From an uncultured Pedosphaera sp. (GTDB lineage: Bacteria > Verrucomicrobiota > Verrucomicrobiia > Limisphaerales > Pedosphaeraceae), in assembly GCA_903918755.1 (NCBI GenBank), contig CAIXFN010000118.1, positions 113,090-177,089 of the forward strand: DNA of 64,000 nt, in the 5' to 3' direction. The translations under genes and the position numbers were made by a program. This document shows, piece after piece, positions 38,737 to 47,500 of the stretch. Under the pieces are notes generated by a model. That model saw only the letters and a list, made by a program, of their open reading frames with translations, did not search any database and was not told the DNA's origin. The stretch's first letter is position 1; every line of letters starts with the position of its first letter.

Positions 38737-41700
38737 TCAGTGTGGCATTTCCCCGGTCCGGTCGTAAATGTCCGCGCCGGTTTGCCGGTCATTTAGCAGA
38801 TGCTCGGCAAAGTACTCCCAGGTGCGCTGCGTGGTATACGGGACCATGTCCCCATAAGCGTGCGGTTTACCGGGCAGAATCAGCATGTCGAACCGCTTGT
38901 TTGCCCGGATCAAAGCCTCGACCAACCGTAAAGTGCCGGCCGGATGCACATTGTTGTCCATGTCCCCGTGCATCAACAGCAAATGGCCCTTCAAATTGGG
39001 CGCAAGTTCGGCGTTGGTCGCCACGTGAATTTCGAATTTGGTGGTCTTTTCCTCGGCTTTCGTCCCCGTGCTGTCCGTCCCTTTTTCGCCGCCCTTTTGG
39101 TCGTCGGTTTTGACCTTGGTTTGCCCGTCATCTTTTTCCTGACCCTGGCTTTCCCCTTTCACTCCGTCCGCCTTTTGGGGTTCCTCCAACTCGGTGCCGA
39201 GCATGGAAAAGACATCCTCCTCCCCGTCATTCAGTTCCCCCAGTTGATCCTCGAGGCCGCCCCGATCACCGGCGCGCTCGGGATCCCGGTTCAGTCCGCT
39301 GGCCGTGGTCTCCCCGCGTTGCTGCCCCCGGCCCCCGGCCGCATTCGTCAGGTTTGTCTTGCCGCCCCCGTCCACTTCCTTCATGCCGTTGTAACGTTCC
39401 GCCCAACCATTGTTGTAAATGTTGTTGTCGTGATTGCCTGATTCGGCCACCCCGACCTTGAAGAACTCGTTGTACGGCTTCTGTAACAACGCCGCCGCCG
39501 TGAAAAATCCCCCGCCGGAGTGCCCGTAGATCCCCACCCGGTCCAGGTCGATATAAGGGAAGCGGGCGGCCAATTGTTCCACCGCCGACTTCTTGTCCGC
39601 CAGCGGATAATCCCGCATGTTGAAATAGCCATACGTGGCATACGCCTTCGACCGCGTCGGCGTTCCCCCCCGGTGGCCCACCTGCATAACAATGAATCCC
39701 AGCTGGGCCATTTGTTGCTCCCCGCCGGAAGCCGCGAACGTATGCGTGGTCCCCTCCATTTGCGGGCCGGGATACACATGCACAATAATCGGGCACTTCC
39801 GCTGCGGATCAAAATTGAAAGGCTTCCACAAATTGCCGTACAAGTCCGTCACCCCGTCCGCCGCTTTCACCACAAAAGTCTCCGGCATTTTCCAGCCCAC
39901 TTCGAGCAACTTGGATAGGTCGGCCTTTTCCAAGGTCATGATCTCCTTTCCATCCGCCCCGCGCAAAACTGAAGCGGGGGCCTGGTCCACACGGGAAAAA
40001 TTGTCCACCAGACATTTCCGCCCCGGCGACAATGCGGCCACATGATCTGCATTGCCGGGATCCAACAAGGTCAATCCCCCGCCATCGAAGCGCACGGTAT
40101 AGGTGTGGCGCAGATTCAGGTTTTCCTTGGGTTCCCGGCCGGTCGCCGTGAAGTAAAGCACCCGGTTTGTCTCGTCCACGCTCACCAGGCTGGCCGCCCG
40201 GTAGGGCCCCGAGGTGATCGCGTTCTTTAGTTTGCCGTTCCGGTCATACAAGTAGTAATGCCCCCAACCGCTCCGCTCGGACCACCAGATCATTTCGTCC
40301 GTCTCCTCGAGATGCTGCACCGGCTGGGTGGTCAAGTAGCCGTCGTTGATGCCTTCCTGGATCAGGCATTTGGTTTCCCCCGTCGCCACGTCGAGTTCAC
40401 AATACTCCGCATGCCGGTCCAGCCGGTCGGTGTGCAAAAATCGCAGGACCTTGCCGGTCTTGTCATAGCCCATTTCGCCGTAGGACTCGTCCTTCCACTT
40501 GGGCTTGACCTGCAGCAATTTCTTCTCCGCCCGCCGGAAATAGTACAACTCACTCTTCCGAATCGCCTCCTCTCCCGGCATGGCATATTTATAGGTGGTC
40601 AAGGTCGGCCGCGGTTGCGACAGGGAATTCACCAAAAATAGATCTTTAACCCCGCGCGTATCCCGGCGGGTAATGTAGAACGACTGCGAATTGGTGGACC
40701 AGGTCACATTGGCGCGGGTTTTGCCGTCGGTGGTCATGCCCCGCCGGAACGCATTGGTCCCCCCGCTCAGATCGTTGGTCCCGCCACCCCGGCCACCAAA
40801 GCCCCCGCCCCCCGCGCCAAATCCAAAGCCATAATCCTCGGAACCGTCAAAAGTTAACTGCACCGCGTTCAACTCCGGATCGGCGGGCTTCTCGGAGGCG
40901 GCAGCCGGTTTGTCCGCTTCCTCTTTGGGGGCTTCTTTGGGGTCCCCGTCCTGCTTTTCCTCGGTTTTTTTCTCGTCCGCCTTCTTCAAATCCTCGGCGG
41001 GGGCGTCCGCCTTGGCGGGCTCGGCCGGCTTGGGCACTTCCACGTAATACAAGTTGTTGCTCTTCACATAGACATACGCGGTCTGGTCGGGGGAAAAATT
41101 GCGGTAATCCTGCCCGCGCCCTGTCCCACCGCCGCCCCGTCGGCCCCCGCGCATTCCCCGCCCCGCCCGGCGTTGCACCGAGTTGGTTTGTTGCTGGGAA
41201 TTGCTCAACTCCGTCTGCGTTTGCACTTGCTGGGTTTCCCCGGTGCGCTCCTGCTTTTGATCCTGCTGCTGCTGCTGTTGTTGATCGTCCTGTTGCTGCC
41301 GTTGGTCATCCTGCTGCTGTTGCTGTTGTTGTTGCTGGTCCTGCTGTTGGCCGCGTCCACCGCGCCCACCCCGACCCGGCCCCACCGGCACGGGAGGGGC
41401 CTTACCGATCTTCACCAGTTTTTCCAATCCCAGATCATATTCGTACAAATTGTCCTCCACCACAAACGTGAGCTTCGTCCCGGCGTCACTGTTGGTCATC
41501 CGGGTGAGGGTGAGGGCGTTGGGCTCGAGCGGCTTTTGCACCAATTCCGAAAGTTGCGACGCCATTTTGACGTGGTCAAACAGCGGGACTTTCGTGGCCG
41601 TTCCCGGATCCACCAGGTAGTAGTTATTTCCCGTGCTGGTCCGGAAGGAATACCAGAAGCGGTCGGTCTTTCCGATCCAGTGCGGCGTCACTACCGTGTC

Positions 41701-41850
41701 GTAGGTAAACTGCTTGATGAACTGGCTGTTAAAACGCGCGGCAGCCTTGTAGTCCGCCTCGGCGGAGCTGCCGCTCCCGGCGGCCCGTGAACTCAGGAGG
41801 TTCCCAGCCAGCAAGGCCAGACCGAGCAGGATTGTTCCCACCCGGCTCAT
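38737..41850 (-). CDS. S9 (DPP4-like) serine peptidase with low-complexity insertions
   Basis: A 1037-aa exported prolyl-oligopeptidase-family enzyme with signal peptide MSRVGTILLGLALLAGNLL. A beta-propeller precedes the alpha/beta-hydrolase domain. The catalytic serine is in IYGHSGGG (Ser778), the aspartate in MHGDMDNNV (Asp965) and the histidine in GKPHAY (His997), so the triad is complete. Two kinds of insertion are odd. A poly-Gln, Gly/Arg-rich and Lys/Glu-rich region lies in the propeller (about 165-325). A ~115-residue charged, Gly-rich insert (about 824-939) lies in the catalytic domain between ERYNGM and the Asp motif. DPP4-like enzymes cleave X-Pro or X-Ala from peptide N termini. 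ATG 41880 is an alternative start. The gene follows the Tat barrel protein gene by 67 bp. Confidence 0.9.
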   Translation of the reverse strand: MSRVGTILLGLALLAGNLLSSRAAGSGSSAEADYKAAARFNSQFIKQFTYDTVVTPHWIGKTDRFWYSFRTSTGNNYYLVDPGTATKVPLFDHVKMASQLSELVQKPLEPNALTLTRMTNSDAGTKLTFVVEDNLYEYDLGLEKLVKIGKAPPVPVGPGRGGRGGRGQQQDQQQQQQQQQDDQRQQQDDQQQQQQQDQKQERTGETQQVQTQTELSNSQQQTNSVQRRAGRGMRGGRRGGGGTGRGQDYRNFSPDQTAYVYVKSNNLYYVEVPKPAEPAKADAPAEDLKKADEKKTEEKQDGDPKEAPKEEADKPAAASEKPADPELNAVQLTFDGSEDYGFGFGAGGGGFGGRGGGTNDLSGGTNAFRRGMTTDGKTRANVTWSTNSQSFYITRRDTRGVKDLFLVNSLSQPRPTLTTYKYAMPGEEAIRKSELYYFRRAEKKLLQVKPKWKDESYGEMGYDKTGKVLRFLHTDRLDRHAEYCELDVATGETKCLIQEGINDGYLTTQPVQHLEETDEMIWWSERSGWGHYYLYDRNGKLKNAITSGPYRAASLVSVDETNRVLYFTATGREPKENLNLRHTYTVRFDGGGLTLLDPGNADHVAALSPGRKCLVDNFSRVDQAPASVLRGADGKEIMTLEKADLSKLLEVGWKMPETFVVKAADGVTDLYGNLWKPFNFDPQRKCPIIVHVYPGPQMEGTTHTFAASGGEQQMAQLGFIVMQVGHRGGTPTRSKAYATYGYFNMRDYPLADKKSAVEQLAARFPYIDLDRVGIYGHSGGGFFTAAALLQKPYNEFFKVGVAESGNHDNNIYNNGWAERYNGMKEVDGGGKTNLTNAAGGRGQQRGETTASGLNRDPERAGDRGGLEDQLGELNDGEEDVFSMLGTELEEPQKADGVKGESQGQEKDDGQTKVKTDDQKGGEKGTDSTGTKAEEKTTKFEIHVATNAELAPNLKGHLLLMHGDMDNNVHPAGTLRLVEALIRANKRFDMLILPGKPHAYGDMVPYTTQRTWEYFAEHLLNDRQTGADIYDRTGEMPH
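41221..41352 (-). repeat. CAG/CAA-rich poly-glutamine-coding tract
   Basis: On the coding strand the tract alternates CAG and CAA codons with a few GAC (Asp) and CGG (Arg) codons, giving runs of 7-9 glutamines. It lies inside the S9 peptidase gene. Mixed codons argue against simple recent slippage alone. Confidence 0.85.
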
Positions 41851-41917
41851 ACGGTTCCGGTTTGCATTGGAGTGGATCATGGTTTGGTTCTTTCTTTGAT
41901 GGTCGGACTGCCTGGTT

Positions 41918-43441
41918 TCATCCCGGGGTCGTGCGGACCGCCCGGCCGGCGGCCGCCAGATTGTCCAGGCGCATTTCAGAATACTTCCGGGAATAAATGA
42001 CCCCGGCGGCTCCAGCCTTCAGCGCCGCTGCAGTGGCCGCGTAAGTGTCAGCCGGCGACGCCTTGCGACTCCCCTTCCCCGTCGGCACCCCGATGTCCAC
42101 GCCGGGCAGAATCGCACAACGCCCCGCGACTCCCGCCAGTGCCCGCCGGGTCTCGCGGAAAACATAATCCGGGGACAACCCCGCGCCCGCCAACTCACCC
42201 AGGCCCGGTTCCTCCCCGTAATTGAGCAAATGGTTGTTGAAGCGCAACAATTCGTCCTTCGGCACATCCCGGAATACCGTCGCGCCGATGTTGCGGATAT
42301 AATTGGCGTAGCGTTCGCCGCCGCAATTATTGTAAACCACCACCTTCAACCAATCGGCCTTGGTCGCCAGGTCCGCATAACTGCGGGTGGCCCGGAACAG
42401 CGGGTTGAACGAATTGACATGTTCGATGTGAAATCCCACTTGCAACTCCGGCCGGATGGCTTTCACGGTCGCCCGCACCGCCGCCAGCAACTGGTGCTTC
42501 CCTTCGTCAAAAAGCCGATCCCAGGCGCTGATTTCCGGGTACTCGCCCAACAACCGGCAGAACTCCACAAAGTAACCGTCGCTCGGCCGCTGGTCCGCCA
42601 GCGCGCCCTGCACAAAGCGATCCAGTTTCCGGTAGCCCTCCTGCGCCCGCTCAAAACTCAAACCCCGCTCCCGCGCCACGCGCCGGTGCTGGTCACAAAA
42701 ACAGGTCGCGCGGCTGGCCGCAATCTGCTGCCCGTGGCTCGCCCCGAGCGCTTCCAGCAAGGGACCGTTGTGCTCGTTGAAGAAAAGGATTCCGTCAAGG
42801 TCGTAAGAACGGCACAAATCCGTCGCCAACCCGTTCCAAAACGCTCCCACCTCCGGATGCAACGGACACAACCGCCCCGTCACCCGCCGGCCCTGCCAAT
42901 CCACTTCACTCAATTCGCGAACGCCCGGCACGTCGTCCCGCCAGACGTCCTCGATCGAACAAAAGAACTTCATCCCGCGCCGCCGCGCCGCCGGCAGCAC
43001 CTCGGCCACAAAATCCCGTCCGCCGTGGTCCGGCGCCCGGGTGTGTTTCAAGGCCGTCTTCGCGTAAAATTCGGGATGTGGCGTGGCGTAATTGCCGCCG
43101 TGATAAAAGCCGGCGTCGGATTCCTGCCCCCCATGATCGGGAAATAGCTGCCCCGCAATTTGTCGCCCCGCCAATCCCCGCCCGTAGGTGAAGGTCGTGA
43201 GATAGATGGTGTTTACGGCCCCTTTTTCCTGGAAAATGTCCAGCACCGGTTCCACGCCCTCGTCCGCGAAGGAAACCGCCCCCACCTGGATGCCAATGGA
43301 CTTTACCGCGCCGCTTGCCGCCGGAACTTCCGCCCCCAAACCGGCGCCCGCCCCGAGGCCGGCCACACCCGCCGTCACCCCCGCGGCAACTTGGAGGAAA
43401 TGCCTCCGGTTGATCTCGCTGCTGGTTCGGGCGGAATTCAT
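41918..43441 (-). CDS. Tat-exported protein, probable TIM-barrel hydrolase-like
   Basis: A 507-aa protein. The N terminus holds a twin-arginine motif (NRRHFLQVAAGVTAGVAGL). The rest resembles the (beta/alpha)8 barrels of uncharacterised glycosyl-hydrolase-like proteins. Strand-end residues include 'GMKFFCSIEDVW' and 'YDLDGILFFNEHNGPL', whose acidic residues could be catalytic (inference). A specific family cannot be assigned. It is followed after 67 bp by the S9 peptidase gene on the same strand, so the two may be cotranscribed. It lies 97 bp beyond the rhomboid stop... and on the same strand as that gene. Confidence 0.7.
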   Translation of the reverse strand: MNSARTSSEINRRHFLQVAAGVTAGVAGLGAGAGLGAEVPAASGAVKSIGIQVGAVSFADEGVEPVLDIFQEKGAVNTIYLTTFTYGRGLAGRQIAGQLFPDHGGQESDAGFYHGGNYATPHPEFYAKTALKHTRAPDHGGRDFVAEVLPAARRRGMKFFCSIEDVWRDDVPGVRELSEVDWQGRRVTGRLCPLHPEVGAFWNGLATDLCRSYDLDGILFFNEHNGPLLEALGASHGQQIAASRATCFCDQHRRVARERGLSFERAQEGYRKLDRFVQGALADQRPSDGYFVEFCRLLGEYPEISAWDRLFDEGKHQLLAAVRATVKAIRPELQVGFHIEHVNSFNPLFRATRSYADLATKADWLKVVVYNNCGGERYANYIRNIGATVFRDVPKDELLRFNNHLLNYGEEPGLGELAGAGLSPDYVFRETRRALAGVAGRCAILPGVDIGVPTGKGSRKASPADTYAATAAALKAGAAGVIYSRKYSEMRLDNLAAAGRAVRTTPG

Positions 43442-43538
43442 TCGGGTGATCGGACCGTGCCCGCCCTTTTTCGATCAAATCGTCCCGGGAGTCGAGGGAT
43501 TTTTGCGCGCCAGTTCCCGCCGCGCTTCCCTCCCGGCC

Positions 43539-44447
43539 TCACCGCCCCCGCCGCCAGGGCCGGCTCGCCAGCCAACCCCACACCACGCCCAGCACCAAAC
43601 CGCCCCCATGCGCGCCATTGGCCATCCGCAGGAATCCAGTGAATCCCAGAAAAAACCAGATCACCATCATCGTGACCGTCGTAGGATGGATGGCCAGCCC
43701 CGACGCCGGATCAAACTTGCCCCGCATCCAAACATAGCCGAGCAGACCGTAAACCACTCCCGACATGCCCAGAAAATTCGGCCCGGAGAGCGCGAACTCG
43801 CAGAAATTGGAAAACACCGCCAATACAAGCACCAACACCGCAAACCGGCCGGTCCCCTGCCGCCCTTCGATCATGCTGCCCAGATCCCGTAACCAGAGCA
43901 TGTTGAAGAAAATGTGCAAAAAATCCCCGTGCATGAAAATCGGCGTGACCAACCGCCAGACCTGGCCGTGCCGGACTTCCGGCAGCCCGTGCAGGATGCG
44001 CGACCAAATCCCTCCGGTGACATCGTACTCGCTGATGTAGAGCGGAAACACCGGCCCCATGTGGTCCCCGAAACCGGATTTGATGAAAACCGCCACGGAA
44101 AGGACGATCAATCCCAGCGTGAGCGGCCCGAAGCCGTATTGCGTCAGGGGCCGAAACAGTTGCTGCGGCCCTTTGACCCGCCGCTCAAACGCCTGATTGG
44201 CCTCTGCCCGCTGGTCCCGCAGAGTCTGGGCATCCCGGGCGGCGGTGACAAAGTGCGCAGCCTCCGGATTCTCGCGGAATTTCCCCAGCCAGCCCTTCGC
44301 CCGCTCCAAATCTTCGTCCGCCAGAATCCAAATCGCCCATTCCGTACCCGCCTCCGGCTCAATCTGGTTTTCGATCCCATGAGTGAACAAAAAATCACTC
44401 ATTTTCCGCGCGGCCTGCTCGCCATTCAGATGCCCGATCATTCGCAT
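43539..44447 (-). CDS. rhomboid family intramembrane serine protease
   Basis: A 302-aa membrane protease. The cytoplasmic N-terminal domain (about 1-65) resembles that of GlpG. Six hydrophobic helices follow. The catalytic serine is in GMSG, the histidine in 'NGAHGGGLVLG', and 'HGDFLHIFFNMLWLRDLG' provides the conserved His/Asn loop. It would cleave transmembrane helices of membrane proteins. The start is one of two ATGs (44447 or 44441) behind GGGGAG; I used the upstream one. A TTG at 44459 is less likely. Confidence 0.92.
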   Translation of the reverse strand: MRMIGHLNGEQAARKMSDFLFTHGIENQIEPEAGTEWAIWILADEDLERAKGWLGKFRENPEAAHFVTAARDAQTLRDQRAEANQAFERRVKGPQQLFRPLTQYGFGPLTLGLIVLSVAVFIKSGFGDHMGPVFPLYISEYDVTGGIWSRILHGLPEVRHGQVWRLVTPIFMHGDFLHIFFNMLWLRDLGSMIEGRQGTGRFAVLVLVLAVFSNFCEFALSGPNFLGMSGVVYGLLGYVWMRGKFDPASGLAIHPTTVTMMVIWFFLGFTGFLRMANGAHGGGLVLGVVWGWLASRPWRRGR

Positions 44448-44575
44448 AATTCTCCCCAACCTAGCCGCGAATGACCCGCAGGCAAATGAAAATACGGGCT
44501 TTCCCCCTCCGGATTTATCCCTCCCCGGGCGAAGATTTGCTTGGAAGCATTCCGCGGTTATCTCAATCTTGCACC

Positions 44576-45037
44576 ATGAATGCTGAAGCTTTGGTCAAAG
44601 AACTGCAATTGGAGCTCCCACCCGCTCCCCGACCCGTCGGCGTGTACAAACCCCTCGTCCTCCTCGGCAATCTCGCCTACGTCTCCGGCCACGGCCCGCT
44701 GCGTCCGGACAAGTCCCTGATTACTGGTCGCGTGGGCGCCGATTTGGATCTGGCCGCTGGCAAACTGGCCGCCCGTCAGGTCGGCTTGACTATTCTAGCG
44801 ACCTTGCGCCAGGAACTGGGCAGCCTCGATCGCGTCCGCCGGGTGATCAAAGTCCTTGGCATGGTCAATTGCACCGCGGACTTCGGCGAACACCCCCAGG
44901 TCATCAACGGTTGCAGCGAGTTGTTCGCCAGTGTGTTTGGCGCCGATTGCGGCATTGGCGCCCGGAGCGCCGTCGGCATGGGCTCGCTCCCCGGCAATAT
45001 CGCGGTCGAAATCGAAGCCATTTTTGAAATCTCATGA
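44576..45037 (+). CDS. RidA family (YjgF) enamine/imine deaminase
   Basis: A 153-aa protein of the RidA/YjgF family, long-form subgroup. Typical strands are 'LAYVSGHGPLRPD', the helix 'AARQVGLTILATLRQELGSLDRVRRVIKVLGMVN' (shown here in shortened form) and the C-terminal 'ARSAVGMGSLPGNIAVEIEAIFE'. RidA enzymes hydrolyse reactive 2-aminoacrylate and related imines made by PLP enzymes. A catalytic arginine (AR in GARSAVG) is retained. The stop codon overlaps the start of the D-amino-acid enzyme gene (ATGA, 45034-45037), which fits that role. Confidence 0.9.
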   Translation: MNAEALVKELQLELPPAPRPVGVYKPLVLLGNLAYVSGHGPLRPDKSLITGRVGADLDLAAGKLAARQVGLTILATLRQELGSLDRVRRVIKVLGMVNCTADFGEHPQVINGCSELFASVFGADCGIGARSAVGMGSLPGNIAVEIEAIFEIS

Positions 45038-46143
45038 GTGCCTGGTACCGTTTAACCAACACGGAGGAGATTCCGACCCCGGCCCTGGTTTTGTACCCGG
45101 ACCTGATCCGCGACAACATCCACCAGATGATCCAGATCGCGCGAGGCCCGGAACGCCTGCGTCCCCACCTGAAAACCCATAAGCTCGGGGAAATTGTCCA
45201 GTTGCAGTTGGATGCCGGCATCACCAAGTTCAAATGCGCCACGATTGCCGAGGCCGAGATGGCCGCCACCGCCGGCGCGCCGGATGTCCTCCTCGCCTAT
45301 CCCATGGTCGGCCCGAACGCGGCCCGGTTGTTGGAATTGACGATCCGCTTTCCCGGGACGCATTTCTCCTGCGTGGCGGATGACGCTTCCTCCGTGCTCG
45401 CGCTGGCGGCGGTTTTTCAGACCGCCGGTCGCTCGATCGAGGTTTTGCTCGACGTGGACTGCGGCCAGCGCCGTACCGGCGTCACCCTGGGCTCCTCCTG
45501 GGTAATGGATCTCTACGGCCTCCTAGCCTCCACTCCGGGCCTCATTGCCGGGGGTTTGCATATCTACGACGGCCACATTACCGAGCCGGACCTCAACCAA
45601 CGCACCGCGTTATGTGAGGCCGCGTTTGCCCCAATCGCGGAGTTTCGCCGCGATCTGGCCGCCGCGGATTTTCCCGTACCTCGCATTGTTGCCGGGGGCA
45701 CCCCCACGTTTCCCGTCCACGCCCGCAACGAAGCCTTCGAATGCAGCCCCGGTACCTGCGTCCTGTGGGACTTCGGTTATGGCCTCAGGTATCGGGATCT
45801 GGATTTCCGTTACTCCGCCCTCCTGTTGACGCGCGTGGTCAGCAAGCCGGGCGCCAATCTGCTCTGCCTTGACCTGGGCTACAAAGCCGTCGCCTCGGAA
45901 AATCCCGCCCCCCGGGTCCAATTTCTCAACCTGCCCGCCACCAATGCCGTCGCCCACAGCGAGGAGCACCTGGTGATCGAAACCAACGTCGCCAATGATT
46001 TTGCCGTGGGTGATTGCCTCTACGGGGTGCCGCGCCACATTTGCCCCACGGTGGCGCTTTTTTCCGAGGCGGTCGTCGCCCGCAACGGCCGCGCCTCCAC
46101 GACGTGGCGAATCACCGCCCGCGAACGCCATCTGACCATCTGA
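45034..46143 (+). CDS. PLP fold-III D-serine dehydratase / D-threonine aldolase-like enzyme
   Basis: A 369-aa enzyme with an alanine-racemase-like N-terminal barrel. 'RPHLKTHK' carries the PLP lysine (Lys47), and the C-terminal beta domain ends with 'GVPRHICPTVAL'. In this family the C-terminal metal site is HxC in eukaryotic-type D-serine dehydratase and HxD in characterised D-threonine aldolase (recalled from published structures). Here it is HIC (335-337), favouring D-serine dehydratase or a similar beta-elimination. Neighbours RidA, a GntP family permease and an M19 dipeptidase support use of a D-amino acid. Substrate is inferred, not shown. Confidence 0.88.
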   Translation: MSAWYRLTNTEEIPTPALVLYPDLIRDNIHQMIQIARGPERLRPHLKTHKLGEIVQLQLDAGITKFKCATIAEAEMAATAGAPDVLLAYPMVGPNAARLLELTIRFPGTHFSCVADDASSVLALAAVFQTAGRSIEVLLDVDCGQRRTGVTLGSSWVMDLYGLLASTPGLIAGGLHIYDGHITEPDLNQRTALCEAAFAPIAEFRRDLAAADFPVPRIVAGGTPTFPVHARNEAFECSPGTCVLWDFGYGLRYRDLDFRYSALLLTRVVSKPGANLLCLDLGYKAVASENPAPRVQFLNLPATNAVAHSEEHLVIETNVANDFAVGDCLYGVPRHICPTVALFSEAVVARNGRASTTWRITARERHLTI

Positions 46144-46159
46144 TCCCCGCTCCGCCCGC

Positions 46160-47500
46160 ATGAACCACGACCTCAGTCTGATCCTCTTTGCACTGGGGGC
46201 GATCATCGCCTTGGTGCTGCTGATCGCGCGGTTCAAGATGCACCCCTTCCTGGCGCTCACGCTGGTCGCGCTGGCGATTGGACTCTATTCCGGCATGAAA
46301 CTGCCGGAAATTGCCAAAACCTTTCAACTGGGGGTCGGGAACACCCTCGGTTTTCTCAGCGTCGTGGTGGGACTCGGACTTATGCTGGGCAAACTTCTCG
46401 CCGAATCGGGCGGCGCGCAGGTTGTGGCGCGTAATTTCATCCGCTTGCTCGGCGAAAAACGGCTCCCCTGGGCCATGCTCCTGGTTGCCCTGATCGTCGG
46501 CGTCCCGGTCCTGTTTACCGTCGGCCTGGTCCTACTGGTGCCGGTGATCTACGCCATCGCCCGCGAAACCAAATCCCCGCTCCTAAAGATCGCCATCCCC
46601 TCCGTCGCTGGTCTTTCCGTAGCCCAGGGTCTGCTCCCGCCCCACCCCGGTCCCATGCTGGCCATCGAGCAGATGCACGCCAACGTGGGCAAAACCATTC
46701 TTTTGGGTGCCCTGGTCGGCCTGCCCACCGCCATCGTCGCGGGGCCCCTGTTCGGCCTGCTGGTCAGCCGCCGTTTGCAGGTGGACCCCGGCACGGTGGC
46801 CGCCACCGCGCCCCATTCCCACGCCCAGCACACTCCGCCCGGTTTCGGCCTTACCCTGCTCACGATCCTGACCCCGATCCTGCTGATGCTCCAGGCCACC
46901 CTCGCGGACCTGATGCTGCCCGTGGACAATCTTGCGCGGGACGTATCGGACTTCGTCGGCAGCCCCATCATCGCCATGCTGCTGGCGGTCCTGCTGGGCA
47001 CCTGGTCCTTCGGTTTCGCCCGGGGTTTCTCTGGCAAACAAGTCCTCAAATTTTTGGAAGACAGCCTCGCCCCGGCCGCCGGCATCCTGCTGGTCGTAGG
47101 CGCGGGCGGCGGCCTGAGCAAAATCCTGGACCAGGGCGGACTCGGCAAAATCATCGCCCACAGCGTCGAGCACGCCCGCGTGTCGCCCCTACTGCTCGGC
47201 TGGCTGGTGGCCGCCTCCATTCGCGTCGCTGTTGGCTCCGCCACCGTGGCCATCACCATGGCTTCCGCCATCATGGCCCCCGTCGCTGCCGGCACTCCCG
47301 GCCTGAGTCGCGAATTGCTCGTCCTCGCCATGGGCTCCGGCTCGCTCTTTCTCTCCCATGTGAACGACAGCGGTTTCTGGTTCGTGAAGGAAAGCTTCAA
47401 GCTGACCGTCCCGCAAACCTTCAAGACCTGGACCGTCCTGGAAACCAGCATCGGCCTCGTCGGCCTCGCCCTCGTCCTGTTGCTGAGTTATTTTGTATGA
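46160..47500 (+). CDS. GntP family permease (gluconate/D-serine type)
   Basis: A 446-aa inner-membrane H+ symporter of the GntP family with about 12-14 hydrophobic helices. Family-like segments are 'PHPGPMLAIEQMHANVGKTILLG' (in part), 'GGGLSKILDQGGLG' and 'SHVNDSGFWFVKE'. GntP members carry gluconate, other aldonates or, in DsdX, D-serine. Given the genes on each side, D-serine or a related D-amino acid is the best guess. Its stop overlaps the start of the M19 dipeptidase gene (ATGA at 47497-47500). Confidence 0.92.
   Translation: MNHDLSLILFALGAIIALVLLIARFKMHPFLALTLVALAIGLYSGMKLPEIAKTFQLGVGNTLGFLSVVVGLGLMLGKLLAESGGAQVVARNFIRLLGEKRLPWAMLLVALIVGVPVLFTVGLVLLVPVIYAIARETKSPLLKIAIPSVAGLSVAQGLLPPHPGPMLAIEQMHANVGKTILLGALVGLPTAIVAGPLFGLLVSRRLQVDPGTVAATAPHSHAQHTPPGFGLTLLTILTPILLMLQATLADLMLPVDNLARDVSDFVGSPIIAMLLAVLLGTWSFGFARGFSGKQVLKFLEDSLAPAAGILLVVGAGGGLSKILDQGGLGKIIAHSVEHARVSPLLLGWLVAASIRVAVGSATVAITMASAIMAPVAAGTPGLSRELLVLAMGSGSLFLSHVNDSGFWFVKESFKLTVPQTFKTWTVLETSIGLVGLALVLLLSYFV

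Noticed and set aside
41221..41352. CTG/TTG-rich tract as a possible non-coding repeat
   Set aside because: It is in frame within the S9 peptidase gene and encodes poly-Gln.
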